Assembly (NCBI GenBank): GCA_009912235.1
Contig: WNDS01000006.1
Location: forward strand, 1-64,000
Direction of reading: 5' to 3'
Length of the DNA stretch: 64,000 nt
Origin: Stenotrophomonas maltophilia
GTDB lineage: Bacteria > Pseudomonadota > Gammaproteobacteria > Xanthomonadales > Xanthomonadaceae
The notes below the pieces were generated by a model that saw only the letters and a program-made list of their open reading frames with translations, was not told the DNA's origin and did not search any database. Shown here one piece after another: positions 19,885-32,708 of the stretch. Positions within the stretch are counted from its first letter, which is position 1; the number at the start of each line of letters is the position of its first letter. Both the position numbers and the translations under genes were made by a program.

Positions 19885-21456
19885 TCAGCGCGGCGCCCGC
19901 CGCCGCAGCATGAGGGTACGCGCCCAGTAGCCCAGGACGACCGCCAGCCCGAGCCAAGGCAGGATCATTCCGGGCAATGTGGCAAAGCGCTCCAGGACGC
20001 CCGCCGACGCCAGCCCCAGCCGCTGGCGTTGGCTGCCGTACTCCAACAGCGCCGCCATGCAGAGCGCAAACACCAGCGCGCGGCCCAGCAGCATGCCCAG
20101 CATGAGCGGGAAGCTTTCGTGCCCGAACCACAGCAGCAGCCCAGCGCTGGGCAGCACCAGCAGCGGAAGCGAGGCGTTCTGTCGCCAGGTTCCCGCCAAT
20201 GCCGGGTTGATCTGCCAGCTGGCTACCCCGGGGAAGCCCGAGAGCAGGTACCAGCCCAGTGGAAACAGCAGCGTACCGATGGCCAGGGTGAGGGCTGCCA
20301 CCGTAATGCCGGGCATGCCGCCCCCGGTGGGCGAGAGGGGCCAACTGTTGACCACGCCCATCAGGCAGAACGCGCCGCACAGCAGGCCTGCCAGCCATGC
20401 GCGCAGGCTGCCGACGCGGAACCGCAGGGGATCCTTGGGGTCGCCGAAGCGGGACCAGAACGCAACCTGGGGTGCGGACAGGCCGGGTGGCAGCTCGCGC
20501 TCGGGCCAGTAGCCCAGCGCAACAAGCACCAACACCGTGGCGTTGGGCCGTGACCATGGCAGCGCCGCCAGCACATTGCGCCACCGGCTGCGCGGGCGGC
20601 TCAGGCGGTCCACCACGCCGGGAATGCTGGCGCGTTCGACGGCGCCATCCAGCCGCGAGACATGCCAGCCCAGGCTCTTCTGGCCTGCCGCCGACAGCAA
20701 CCAGGCCTGCTCGCCGCGATGGGCGATGCGTTGCAGGTCGATGGCATCGATGCCGGAGGCGACGTCGTCCCAGCCGAAGTACGATGCCAGACGTTCAAAC
20801 GCGCTGCGATGCAGCGGCAACGGTTGCTCGCGCAGGCTGTACAGCAGCAGGGTGCCGATGCGGGGCTTGTCGTGCAGCGACCAGAGCTCCGGCTGTGCCT
20901 GCAACCAGGCCTCCAGCGCCGTGGCCGCCGTCTCGTCGCCCTGGGCGCCAGCAGCGTCTGCCAGCCTGGCCAGCACCGTTGCCACCGTCTGCTCCATGCT
21001 GCGGAGTGCCGGCTCGGCACGGGCGGCATCGCGCCCGACAGTGGCGGGCAGCGCGGACGGATCGTCTTCAAGGGCGGCCAGCGGCGTCGTCAGCCCCACC
21101 ACCGTATGCACCGGGTCATGCCCATGGGACCAACCGTCCTCGGCCCGGGGATGATCCAGCACCGCCGCTGCCTGCCTGGCCTCGGGCTGCATCCACGCCG
21201 CCGGCTGCACGGCGTGCATCTCGCCCGGTGGCATGAAGGCGCGCGCGTTGTCATCCGCTGCGTCCTCTTCGCCGCATTGCCACTGCGCGCGCTGCTGCGC
21301 CCACGCCAGTGCGGCCTGATAGGCCTCGTGCAGCTGCTGGAACGCCACCGGATCATCGTCCGGGCGGGTCACCCGCAGGCGCTTGGCGTAGGCGCGCTTG
21401 ATGCTGCGTTCGTCGGCGTCCTCGTCCAGCTCCAGCACATCCAGGCCCCAGCTCAC
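19885..21456 (-). CDS. Membrane-anchored J-domain-like protein, partner of HscC
   Basis: A 523-residue protein. The first 60 residues look like a J domain (VLELDEDADERSIKRAYAKR, then VAFQQLHEAYQAAL), but the HPD tripeptide that activates Hsp70s appears as RPD (VTRPDDDP). The middle (about 60-270) is variable. The C-terminal third has about six hydrophobic segments (such as LLCGAFCLMGVVNSW, PLLVLPSAGLLLWFG, MILPWLGLAVVLGYW). The GTG start overlaps the hscC stop (21453-21456). E. coli also has hscC beside the membrane J-like genes djlB and djlC, so this is likely the dedicated co-chaperone. It converges on tamB with an 18-nt gap. Confidence 0.75.
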   Translation of the reverse strand: MSWGLDVLELDEDADERSIKRAYAKRLRVTRPDDDPVAFQQLHEAYQAALAWAQQRAQWQCGEEDAADDNARAFMPPGEMHAVQPAAWMQPEARQAAAVLDHPRAEDGWSHGHDPVHTVVGLTTPLAALEDDPSALPATVGRDAARAEPALRSMEQTVATVLARLADAAGAQGDETAATALEAWLQAQPELWSLHDKPRIGTLLLYSLREQPLPLHRSAFERLASYFGWDDVASGIDAIDLQRIAHRGEQAWLLSAAGQKSLGWHVSRLDGAVERASIPGVVDRLSRPRSRWRNVLAALPWSRPNATVLVLVALGYWPERELPPGLSAPQVAFWSRFGDPKDPLRFRVGSLRAWLAGLLCGAFCLMGVVNSWPLSPTGGGMPGITVAALTLAIGTLLFPLGWYLLSGFPGVASWQINPALAGTWRQNASLPLLVLPSAGLLLWFGHESFPLMLGMLLGRALVFALCMAALLEYGSQRQRLGLASAGVLERFATLPGMILPWLGLAVVLGYWARTLMLRRRAPR

Positions 21457-23141
21457 GCGTCGCGCTCCAGCACGTCCAGGGACTGGATCAGCTCCTCGCG
21501 GTCACGCTCGATGCGCCCGGTATCCTGCGTCTCCAGCACGCTGCGGAAGCGCGACAGCCAGTCCTGCAGCGTCTCGCGCTGGTCCAGGTACTCCTCGTAC
21601 AGGTGCTCCAGCCGCGCGACAACCGCCAGATTGGGCTGGGCATCGCGCGGATTGATTTTCAGGTCCTGCAGCGCGGCCAGGCGCTGCTGGATTTCCTGTG
21701 GCGAGAGCAGGCCCGGGTTCTGTTCCAGGATCAGCTCATGGCGCTGGCCGCTGGCATGTTCGGTCACCTCCACCTGCAGCAGGCCATTGATGTCGTAGGT
21801 GAAGCGGGTGGTGACGCCCTTTTCCGAGGCCGGCCCCTTGCCCTTCAGCGGAATGCGGATCTCGTCCAGCTTGATGTTGCGGTCCACCGTGGGGCTCTCG
21901 CCCTAGTAGATATCCATCACCAGCACGGTCTGCTCGTCGCTGAGCGGGTAGAAGTTGTCCTCGCGGCTGACCAGCACCACGCTGTTGCGCTGGATGATGG
22001 GATGGAAGTAGCCGGAGCGCTCGCGACCATCGGCACCACGGCGCGAGACTTGCGTACCCAGGGTATAGGGGCAGACATCGGTCAGCATGGTTTCCTGCAG
22101 CGACTGGTCGCGCGCCTTCAGGCCCGCCGCCACTGCCGCGCCCAGCGCGATGACCTGGTCCGGGTTGACGTGGCGCAGCGGCAGGCGGCCGAACATGCGG
22201 GTCACCAGCCGGCTGATCATCGGCATGCGCACCGCGCCACCGACCAGCACGATGTCATCCAGCGCGTCCGGTTGCAGGCGGGCATCGCGGATGGCGCGCT
22301 CGATGGGCGCACGCATGCGCTGCAGCAGCGGCTCGCACAGCTGCGCGTAACGCGCCTCATCCAGCTGCCATTCCAGCTCACGCCCGCCCAGGCTCAGCTG
22401 CAGCTGGCCACTGCCCTGTACGCTCAGTTCGCGCTTGAACAGTTCCAGCCGGCGCAGCAGCTGCGCGCGCTCGCCCGGGGCGATGCTGGCCGCCTGTAGG
22501 CCCTGCTCGGACAGGAACGCCTGTTCCAGCACCTGCAGGAAATCCTCACCGCCCAGGTAGTTGTCGCCGGCACTGGCATGCACTTCCACCACGCCCTCAA
22601 ACAGTTCCAGGATGGAGACATCGAAGGTGCCGCCGCCCAGGTTCAGTACCACCACCCGGCCTTCTTCCTCGCACTGCTGCAGGCCGTAGGCCAGTGCCGC
22701 GGCGGCGGGCTCGTTGATCAGCCGCTCCACGCGGATGCCGGCCAGCTCGCCGGCGGCGCGGGCGGCCTTGCGCTGGGCGTCGGAAAAATAGGCCGGCACG
22801 CTGATCACGGCCTCCGTCACCTTGTGCCCGAGCCCGGCTTCGGCATCGGCCAGCAGCGAGCGCAGCACCAGTGCCGACAGCTCTTCGGCACGGAACACGC
22901 GGTCACCCAGCCGGGTTTCGCGGTTGCTGCCCATCCAGCGCTTGAAGTGCGCCACGCTGTGGTCGGGGTGGCTGACCAGCCGTTCACGGGCCGGGGCCCC
23001 GACCCGCACGGTGTCGCCGTCCAGGCTGATCACCGAAGGGGTCAGCAGCTCGCCGTGGGCATTGGGGAACAGGCGCGGGCCATCGGCCGAATGCATGCCG
23101 ATGAGTGAATGGGCGGTGCCCAGGTCGATACCGACGATCAT
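21453..23141 (-). pseudogene. hscC: Hsp70-family chaperone HscC with an in-frame TAG at codon 413
   Basis: An Hsp70 homologue with the ATPase motifs MIVGIDLGTAHSLIG, GEVVVLNLGGGTFDVSILEL-like (RVVVLNLGGGTFDVS) and DDIVLVGGAVRMP. The ATPase domain and the first part of the substrate domain read from 23141 to a TAG at 21903-21905. Directly after it, in the same frame, comes GESPTVDRNIKLDEIRIP, a normal substrate-domain continuation, up to TGA at 21453. The restored length (562 residues) agrees with HscC (556 in E. coli). The family usually has Gln at this point (DIYQGES), so CAG to TAG is the simplest change. The rest of the frame is undamaged. The 3' piece could start internally at GTG or ATG codons near 21887, but would lack the ATPase. 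Confidence 0.9.
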
Positions 23142-23171
23142 CTGCTGACATCCGCTGTGCAGGAAGCCGCG

Positions 23172-23177
23172 ATTGTA
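23172..23177 (-). promoter_or_regulatory. Putative -10 box of hscC
   Basis: TACAAT on the minus strand, about 30 nt before the hscC ATG at 23141. The -35 region (GGTCAG) is weak. Confidence 0.35.
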
Positions 23178-23268
23178 GGAGTGGCCGGCCACCCCTGACC
23201 ATCGGGTGTTGCCCCACACCGCTCCACTGGCTAAGGTGCCAAGCTGTTCTGACGTACCGGAAGCACCC

Positions 23269-25416
23269 ATGTCGCCACGCAAAGCCCTTCCCGCCGCCCT
23301 TGCCCTGGGCCTGACCCTCGCCGCCGGCGCGCATGCCGACGAAGGCATGTGGATGCCGACCCAGCTGCCCGAGCTGGCCAAGCCGCTGCAGGCCGCCGGT
23401 TTCAAGGGCAACCCGGCCGACCTGGCCAACGTGACCGCCCCGCCGCTGAGTGCGGTGGTGCGTGCTGGCGGTGGCACCGGTTCGTTCGTCTCCCGCGACG
23501 GCCTGCTGCTGACCAACCACCACGTGGCGATGGGCGTGATCCAGTACAACAGCTCGCCCGAGCACAACCTGATCGACGATGGCTTCATCGCCAGCGGCCG
23601 CGCCGATGAGTGCCCGGCCAACCCCGATTTCCGCGTGCTGGTGACGGTGGGCTTCGACAAGGCGACCGACCAGGTGCTGGCCCAGGCCCGCGGCAAGACC
23701 GGCCGCGCCTACTTCGACGCGGTCGATGGCGCGCGCAAGCAGATCGTGGCCGACTGCGAGCGCCCGGGCAACGTGCGCTGCTCGGTGGCCGACATGTACT
23801 ACGGCACCGATTTCTACCGCATCACCCAGCTGGAACTGAGCGATGTGCGCCTGGTCTACGCGCCGCCGCGCGCGATCGGCAACTACGGCGATGAGATCGA
23901 CAACTTCATGTGGCCGCGCCACACCGGCGATTTCACCCTGCTGCGCGCCTACGTGGGCAAGGACGGCAAGCCGGCCGCCTACAGCAAGGACAACGTCCCC
24001 TACCAGTCGCCGGCACACCTGACGATGGCGCTGGACGGCCCGAAGGAAGGCGACTACGCGATGCTGGCGGGCTACCCGGGCATCACCTACCGCCACCGCA
24101 CAGCCGCCGAGTTCGCCGGCCAGATCGACAGCGTGCTGCCGCGCCGCGTGGCGGTGTTCCAGCAGATGATCGACACCATCGAAGCGGCCGGGGCCAAGGA
24201 TGCGCAGGCGCGCACCCGCTACGCCTCGCAGCTGCAGTCGCTGAAGAACAACCGCAAACGTGCCGCCGGCGAACTGGAAGGCCTGCTGCGCAGCGATGCC
24301 AAGGCCTAGCGTGCGGCCGACGAACACGCCATGCTGGCCGCCACCGACCGCCAATACCAGGGCGACATCAAGGCGCTGGTGACCAACCTGTCGCAGGGTG
24401 CGGCGGTGGGTGAGCGCGACCTGCTGCTGGAGCTGGCCGCCAGCCAGAGCCAGCTGCTGCGCTCGGCGCTGATGCTTGAGCGCCTGCGTATTGAATCGGC
24501 CAAACCTGACGCACAGCGCGAAAGCGGCTACCAGGAACGCGACCAGGCGCTGATCGAAGGCGTGCTGAAGCAGGTGCAGCGCCGCTATTCGCCGGAGGTG
24601 GAAAAGGCCCTGCTGACCACGCTGCTGGGCCGCTACCAGCAGCTGCCCGACGCCCAGCGCGTGCCCGAATTCGACGAAGCCTTCGGCCGCACCCCGCAGC
24701 AGCTGGCCAAGGCGCTGGACGGCCTGTACGCCAGCACCCGCCTGGGCGAGGAAGGCGAGCGCCTGTCGCGCTTTGCCGCCGCACGTGAAGGCAAGCCGCT
24801 GGCTGCCGATCCGCTGATCGTCGCCACCGGCCCGCTGGTGGCCGCGCAGCTGCGCATCGAAAATGAGAGCAAGACCCGCGAAGCCGAGCAGCTGCGCCTG
24901 CGCCCGGCCTACATGAAGGCGCTGTTCGCCTGGCGTGCCAAGCAGGGCCGCGCGGCGTACCCCGATGCCAACCGCACCCTGCGCATCAGCTACGGCAAGG
25001 TGGAAGCGCTGCACCCGCGCGATGCGGTCAGCTATTCGCCGGTGACCACGGTGGCCGGCATCGTCGAGAAGAACACCAACGCCTACCCGTTCGATGCGCC
25101 CAAGCCGCTGCTGGCGGCCATCGCCAAGGGTGATTTCGGCAGCACCGCCGACCCGGCGCTGAAGACCCAGACGGTCAACTTCCTGACCAACCTGGACACC
25201 ACCGGCGGCAACTCCGGCTCGCCGGTGCTCAACGCCAAGGGCGAACTGATCGGCCTGAACTTCGACAGCAACTGGGAATCGGTCAGCGCCAGCTGGTGGT
25301 TCGACCCGCGCTACAAGCGTGCCGTGCACGTGGACATGCGCTACCTGCGCTGGCTGCTGGCCAAGGTCTACCCGGCACCCGAGCTGCTGAAGGAAATGGG
25401 CGTTCCGGCGGAATAA
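23269..25416 (+). pseudogene. S46-family dipeptidyl-peptidase (DPP7/DPP11 type) with an in-frame TAG
   Basis: An exported serine exopeptidase that removes dipeptides. A signal peptide ends at GAHAD, followed by the family N-terminus EGMWMPTQLPELAK. The triad is visible: His in LLTNHHVAMG, Asp in GDEIDNFMWPRHTGDFTL, Ser in TGGNSGSPVLNAKGE. A TAG at 24307-24309 splits it after LLRSDAKA, and RAADEHAMLAATDRQYQG follows in the same frame. Restored length is 715 residues, normal for S46. TGG or CAG would give TAG by one transition. The residue after FD in GLNFDSNWE is Ser; as I recall, this specificity position is Gly in DPP7 and Arg in DPP11, so a non-acidic preference is inferred. Both triad halves are separated by the stop, so neither fragment alone should work. 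Confidence 0.9.
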
Positions 25417-25419
25417 CGC

Positions 25420-25560
25420 CGGTTGCTGGTGGGTGCCTACCTCCTTTGGTGGGTGCCCACCGTTGGTGGGCGCGGATGTCTCCGTCACGACCAACGGTCG
25501 TGACCCACCTCCGTGACCCACCGTCGTGACCTACCCTCCCGCCCAGCGGCCGTGATCTAC
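25420..25560. repeat. Degenerate cluster of GTAG-type palindromes
   Basis: Several overlapping short copies (GGTGGGTGCC, CGTTGGTGGG, CCAACGGTCGTGACCCACC, AGCGGCCGTGATCTAC) between the S46 gene and the hybrid kinase gene. They are more decayed than the other clusters. Confidence 0.5.
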
Positions 25561-25588
25561 TGGCCCCTCCTCCGACGGAAGCGCGCGC

Positions 25589-28500
25589 GTGGTCTCCAGC
25601 TGGATCCTGCTGCTGGTCTCGGTTGCCTACGCCGCGCTGCTGTTCGGCGTGGCGTGGTGGGGTGACCGCCGGCCGATGTACCCCAACCGCCTGTGGCTGC
25701 GGCCGGTGGTCTACAGCCTGGCACTGGCGGTGTACTGCTCGTCGTGGACGTTCTACGGTGCGGTCGGCACCGCCGTGCGCAATGGTGTGGGCTACCTGCC
25801 GATCTATCTGGGGCCGCTGCTGCTGCTGCTGTTCGGCTGGCGCATCATCGAACGGCTGGCGCTGATCGCGCGCAGCGAGAACGTGGTGTCCATCGCCGAT
25901 TTCATCTCCTCGCGCTTCGGCCGCTCGCGGCGGCTGGCCGCGCTGGTGGCGATCATCGCGCTGATCGGCATCGTTCCCTACCTGGCCCTGCAGTACAAAG
26001 CGGTGGCGATGAGCCTGCAGGTGCTCAGCGGCAGCACCGGCCCGACCGGCTATTTCAGCGACCCGGCACTGTACGTGGCGCTGCTGATGGCACTGTTCGC
26101 CACCCTGTTCGGTACCCGCCAGGTGGATGCCACCGAGCACCACCACGGCATGATGCTGGCCATCGCGCTGGAATCGGTGATCAAGCTGGTGGCGATGGTA
26201 GCCGTGGGCGTGTTCGCCTATGTGTGGCTGAGCGACCGCACCGATGCGGTGGTGGAGTCGGTGCACACGCTGTTCAGTGGCCTGCCGCCGGTGGGCTTCA
26301 TTTCGCAGACCCTGCTCAGCTTCCTGGCCATCGTCTGCCTGCCACGCCAGTTCCATGTGGCGGTGGTGGAGTGTGGTGACGTGCGCGATGTGCGCCGCGC
26401 GCGCTGGATGTTCGGCGGCTACCTGGCGCTGATCTCGGCGATGATGATTCCGATCGCCACCGCCGGTGTGACCCTGTTCGGCAGCAGTGGCCCGGTGGCC
26501 GACGATGCCATGGTGCTGGCGCTGCCCCTGGCCGAAGGGCGCAACGTGCTGGCATTGGTGGCCTACGTGGGCGGCTTCTCGGCGGCCACCGGCATGGTCA
26601 TCGTGTCCTCCATCGCGCTGGCCACCATGGTCAGCAAAGACCTGGTGATGCCGGTGCTGCTGCGCCGCAGTGGTGACCACCAGGAAGCGGCCGACGTGGC
26701 CTCGCGCGTGCTGTGGATCCGCCGTCTGGCGATCTTGCTGCTGGCGCTGATGGCCTACAGCTATTACCGCAGCAGCAGCAGCGACAGCACGCTGGCCAGC
26801 TATGGCCTGATGGCCTTCGCCGCGGCGGCGCAGTTCGCGCCCGGGCTGATCGGCGGCCTGTACTGGCGGGGGGGGGAGCCGCCGTGGCGTGGAGGCCGGC
26901 ATGCTGGCCGGCTTCGCCACCTGGATGTACACCCTGCTGCTGCCGGCGATGACCCAGGCCGGCTGGGTCGAGATCGGCTGGGTCGAGCATGGCCCGTTCG
27001 GCATCGACTGGCTGCGCCCGCACCAGCTGTTCGGCATGCGCGGCTGGGATCCGCTGACCCACGGCACGTTCTGGTCGCTGCTGGTCAATGCGGCCACGAT
27101 GATGCTGGTGTCCGCGCGCTGGCGCCCGGGCGTGGACGAGCGTCTGCGTGCGGCGCCGTTCCTGGACCCGTACGCGCGGCGCCCGTCGGTGGCCGGCGTC
27201 TGGCCGGGCCACGTGCATGTGGGCGACCTGCTGGCCCTGGCCGCGCGCGTGGTCGGCGAGCGCCATGCGCGGCGTTCGTTCTTCGAACAGGCGCAGTCGC
27301 TGGGGCGCGAACTGCAGCCGTCGGCGCCGGCCGACCGGCCGTGGGTGCAGTTCACCGAACGCCTGCTGGCCGCGTCCATCGGCGCCGCGTCGGCACGCCT
27401 GCTGCTGACCAGCCTGCTGCGCGGCTCGGGCATGGACCTGGGCGAAGTGGTGGCGGTGCTGGACGAGGCCGGGCAGGAGCTGCGCTTCAACCGCGAGATC
27501 CTGTCCACCACGCTGGAGAACATCAGCGCCGGGGTCAGCGTGGTCGACCCGGACATGCGCCTGACCGCCTGGAACCGCCGCTACCAGGACATGTTCGGCT
27601 ACCCCGACGGCATGCTCTACGTGGGCCGCCCGGTGGCCGACCTGATCCGCTACAACGCCGAGCGTGGCGAGCTGGGCGAGGGCGATATCGAGGTGCAGAT
27701 CAACCGCCGCATCGGCTACATGCGCGCCGGTTCGCCGCACGTGTTCGAGCGCACACGCAGCGACGGCAAGGTGATCGAGATGCGTGGGCAGGCGTTGCCT
27801 GGCGGTGGCTATGTCACCAGCTACAACGACGTCACCGACTTCAAGCGGGCCGAAGGCGCGCTGCTGGAAGCCAACGAAACGCTGGAACAGCGCGTGGCCG
27901 AGCGCTCGCATGAAGCCGAAGTGGCACAGCAGTCGAATACCCGCTTCCTGGCGGCGATCAGCCACGACGTGCTGCAGCCCTTGAATGCCGCGCGGCTGTT
28001 TGCCTCGGCGCTGCGCGACAGCCACCACGGCAACGACGAGCAGCGCCACCTGGCCGAGCGCGTGGACGCCTCGCTGCGTGCGGCCGAGGAACTGCTCGAT
28101 GGCCTGCTGGACGTGTCGCGGCTGGATGCCGGCGGCCTGCACCCGGTCATCGGCGAATTCGATGTCAGCGCATTGATGCGCGAACTGGCCGCGCAGTACT
28201 CACCGGTGGCCGCCGGCCGTGGCCTGCGCCTGGACCTGTTCGCGCGCCCGGCGTGGGTGCGCAGCGACCGCCGGCTGCTGCGCCGCGTGCTGCAGAACTT
28301 CCTGGCCAATGCGCTGCGCTACACCCGGCAGGGGCGCATCGTGCTGGCGGTGCGCCACCGCGGCGATGAAGTGGAGCTGCAGGTGTGGGACACCGGCCCG
28401 GGCATTCCCGAGCACCACATGCAGCAGATCTTCGACGAATTCCACCGCTACCAGCAGCCGTTCGACTGGGGCGAGCAGGGCCTGGGGCTGGGGCTGTCGA

Positions 28501-29045
28501 TCTGCCAGCGCATCTCGCGGCTGCTCGACCACCGGCTCAACGCGCACAGCCGGGTGGGGCGTGGTTCGATGTTCTCGATCATCCTGCCGCGGGTGGCGCC
28601 ACTGCCGGGCTACACCGAACCGGCCACGCCGGTGGCGGTGGCCGCGCCGGCGGTGCGCAGCGATTCGCTGGCCGGCCTGCGCGTGCTGTGCGTGGACAAC
28701 GACGAGGAAATCCTCGACGGCATGCGCGCCCTGCTGGGCCGCTGGCAGGTGCAGGTCATCACCGCTTCCACCGTGGACCAGGCGCTGCAGAAGGTGGCCG
28801 AACGCCCGCAGGTGATGCTGGTGGACTACCACCTGCACGACCGCATGGACGGACTGGACGCGCTGGTGGCACTGCGCGAGGCGGCCGGCTACGAACTGCC
28901 GGGTGCGCTGCTGACCGCCGATGGCCGCGACGAGCTGAAGCAGATGGCGCGCGACCGCGGCTACCGGGTGCTGATCAAGCCGATCAAGCCGGCGTCACTG
29001 CGTGCCTTCCTGGCCGCATTGCGTGACGCCGCCGAGCGCGGCTGA
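25589..29045 (+). pseudogene. CrbS/MxtR-like hybrid sensor kinase with a +1 G frameshift
   Basis: The restored protein is about 1151 residues. Residues 1-540 form a sodium:solute symporter-like membrane domain (about 13 helices), then come a PAS domain (ILSTTLENISAGVSVVDPD), an H box (FLAAISHDVLQPLNAARLF, near residue 790), a HATPase domain (NFLANALRYTRQG, DTGPGIPEHH, GLGLGLSICQ) and a C-terminal receiver (VLCVDNDEEILDGM, phospho-site in MLVDYHLHD). This is the layout of CrbS of Vibrio and MxtR of Pseudomonas, which control acetate use. The frame breaks in a run of nine G at 26868-26876; eight would join GLYWRG to SRRGVEAGMLAGF. The GTG start at 25589 follows GGAAG at about 10 nt. It lies two genes from acs with a CrbR-like regulator between, which supports the function. 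Confidence 0.88.
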
Positions 29046-29063
29046 AGAGGCGGTCGGCCTGGT

Positions 29064-29639
29064 TCAGCCGACCCCGTGCAGGTGTTCGCAGAGGATCGTC
29101 GCACCGATGATCACTAGGATCACGCCGCCGATGATCTCCGCGCGCTTGCCGACCATGCTGCCCAGCACGCGGCCCAGCATGATGCCGGCGGTGACCATGG
29201 TCAGCGTGCACAGGCCGATGACGGTGGCCATCACGCCGATGTGCACGTCCATGAAGGCCAGGCCGATGCCCACCGCCATGGCATCGATGCTGGTGGCGAA
29301 GCCGGTCAGCGCCAGCTTCCAGAAACCGTGGTGCTGCGAAGGGTCTTCGTTTTCCCCGGCACTGTCCGGGCGCAGGCCGTTGTAGATCATGTGGATGCCC
29401 AGCGCGCCGAGCAGGCCGAAGGCGATCCAGTGGTCGAAGGCTTCCACGTACTGCAGGGCGGCGCGGCCCAGCAGCCAGCCGATGATGGGGGTGATGGCTT
29501 CGATGACGCCGAAGATGATGCCGGCACGCAGGGCATCGCGGAACACCGGCTTGCGCATGGCCGCACCCTTGCCGATGGCGGCAGCGAAGGCATCGGTGGA
29601 CATGGCAAAGCCGATCAGGAGGATCGAAACAGGGGACAT
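29064..29639 (-). CDS. mntP: Manganese efflux pump MntP
   Basis: A 191-residue inner-membrane Mn2+ exporter with about six helices. Both family repeats carry the acidic metal-site pattern: [17 protein letters not shown] and [19 protein letters not shown]. It is preceded by a yybP-ykoY riboswitch that senses Mn2+, which fixes the function. It sits between the hybrid kinase gene and the response regulator gene, on the strand opposite to the kinase. It converges on the kinase gene with an 18-nt gap. Confidence 0.95.
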   Translation of the reverse strand: MSPVSILLIGFAMSTDAFAAAIGKGAAMRKPVFRDALRAGIIFGVIEAITPIIGWLLGRAALQYVEAFDHWIAFGLLGALGIHMIYNGLRPDSAGENEDPSQHHGFWKLALTGFATSIDAMAVGIGLAFMDVHIGVMATVIGLCTLTMVTAGIMLGRVLGSMVGKRAEIIGGVILVIIGATILCEHLHGVG

Positions 29640-29714
29640 GGGCAGCAACTGAAGGTCGGGCTTGGACGGACGCACGGCCGGCGCTCGCGCCCAACCTGAT
29701 GTTGCGCGCGCGGG

Positions 29715-29825
29715 CCGCTGGTCTCGCCAACCATCATGGTTGTCCACGCCACGGCGCACTGGCCGAGTATGTTGACGTGGACGATTCCTGCGTAGGAATC
29801 CGGCTACTCCCCAAGGGGACGCGAA
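29715..29825 (-). promoter_or_regulatory. yybP-ykoY manganese riboswitch before mntP
   Basis: On the minus strand the leader contains the conserved blocks of this aptamer in order: CTTGGGGAGTAGCC (about 29803-29817), GTCAACATACTCGGCC (29761-29776) and GGCGAGACCA (29719-29728). The first and last form the metal-binding loops in known yybP-ykoY RNAs. About 75 nt of GC-rich sequence separate it from the mntP ATG and could form the expression platform. It is expected to turn mntP on when Mn2+ is high. Confidence 0.9.
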
Positions 29826-29917
29826 GCTTAGCACCGCGATCCGCGCGTGGCGCATCGTCGGCGAAACGCGCAGGTCCGGCTGGTTTTCATAGCGATGGCT
29901 ATACCGCGAACGACACG

Positions 29918-29941
29918 GTAGCGCCGGGCCATGCCCGGCGA
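29918..29941 (+). repeat. Single GTAG palindrome after the CrbR-like gene
   Basis: GTAGCGCCGGGCCATGCCCG followed by GCGA: a GTAG-headed stem immediately beyond the stop of the regulator gene at 29945. Confidence 0.6.
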
Positions 29942-29944
29942 GGG

Positions 29945-30610
29945 TCAGTCTTCTTCCGGCGGCAGCACGATGGTGTCGTCGTCGATGGCCAGCTTGCCGG
30001 CCATCAGCACCGCCTGGGTGCGGTTGGTCACGCCCAGCTTGCGCAGGATGGCGGTGACGTGGGCCTTGATCGTTGCTTCGGACACGTTGAGGTCGTAGGC
30101 GATCTGCTTGTTCAAGCGGCCGGCGCCGAGCATCTGCAGCACGCGGAACTGCTGCGGGGTCAGTTCGCGCAGGCGCTGGCCCACTTCGCGCTCTTCGCGC
30201 CCGGTGGGCGGCACGTTATGCGCCTCTGGCGGTGCCCAGGTCTCGCCATCGAGGATGGTGCCCAGCGCGTGCCCGATGGTGTCCGAATCGGCGGATTTGG
30301 GAATGAAGCCGAACGCACCGTGGTCCAGCGCACGGCGCATCACGGTGGGTTCTTCGCGCGCGGACACTACCACCACCGGAAGCTGCGGGTGCAGCGAGCG
30401 CATGTGCACCAGGGCATTGAAGCCCTGGGCACCGGGCATGTTGAGGTCCATCAGGACCAGGTCGGCATCGTTGTGCTGGTCGGCCAGCGCGTACAGCGCT
30501 TCCACGCTGTCGGCCTCGAACAGCTGCACGCCGGGGATGACCCGCTGCACGGCGCCGCGCAGGGCTTCGCGGAACAGCGGGTGGTCATCGGCAATCAGGA
30601 GCGTAGGCAT
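29945..30610 (-). CDS. CrbR/ErdR-like LuxR-family response regulator
   Basis: A 221-residue two-component regulator. The receiver domain (1-125) has the acidic pair in [14 protein letters not shown], phospho-acceptor Asp in [10 protein letters not shown], and Lys in [10 protein letters not shown]. The C-terminal NarL/LuxR helix-turn-helix reads [20 protein letters not shown] and [18 protein letters not shown]. In Vibrio (CrbR) and Pseudomonas (ErdR) the matching regulator activates acs. Here it lies directly downstream of acs on the same strand and near the CrbS-like kinase, so it is the likely cognate regulator. Two hairpin repeats separate it from acs. Confidence 0.88.
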   Translation of the reverse strand: MPTLLIADDHPLFREALRGAVQRVIPGVQLFEADSVEALYALADQHNDADLVLMDLNMPGAQGFNALVHMRSLHPQLPVVVVSAREEPTVMRRALDHGAFGFIPKSADSDTIGHALGTILDGETWAPPEAHNVPPTGREEREVGQRLRELTPQQFRVLQMLGAGRLNKQIAYDLNVSEATIKAHVTAILRKLGVTNRTQAVLMAGKLAIDDDTIVLPPEED

Positions 30611-30643
30611 GGTCTTTGGGGAGCCGTGGGTAAAAACACTGCT

Positions 30644-30681
30644 GGGTCAGATCCCTTTCCGCCAGGAAAGGGATCTGACCC
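30644..30681. repeat. GGGTCAGA hairpin (family B), copy 1
   Basis: Left arm GGGTCAGATCCCTTTCC (17 nt), loop GCCA, perfect complementary right arm. It is part of the 154-nt gap between acs and the CrbR-like gene and might reduce read-through or stabilise the acs mRNA 3' end. Confidence 0.8.
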
Positions 30682-30701
30682 CTTGGTGGCTGGAGGTTCC
30701 T

Positions 30702-30741
30702 GGGGTCAGCGCCCTTTCCCTGCGGAAAGGGATCCGACCCC
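30702..30741. repeat. GGGTCAGA hairpin (family B), copy 2
   Basis: GGGGTCAGCGCCCTTTCC and its near-perfect reverse copy GGAAAGGGATCCGACCCC around the loop CTGC. It lies 20 nt from copy 1 and 23 nt beyond the acs stop. Confidence 0.75.
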
Positions 30742-30764
30742 GGGGCTCCGGCCCGGGTGAGGCA

Positions 30765-32708
<1,944 letters not shown>

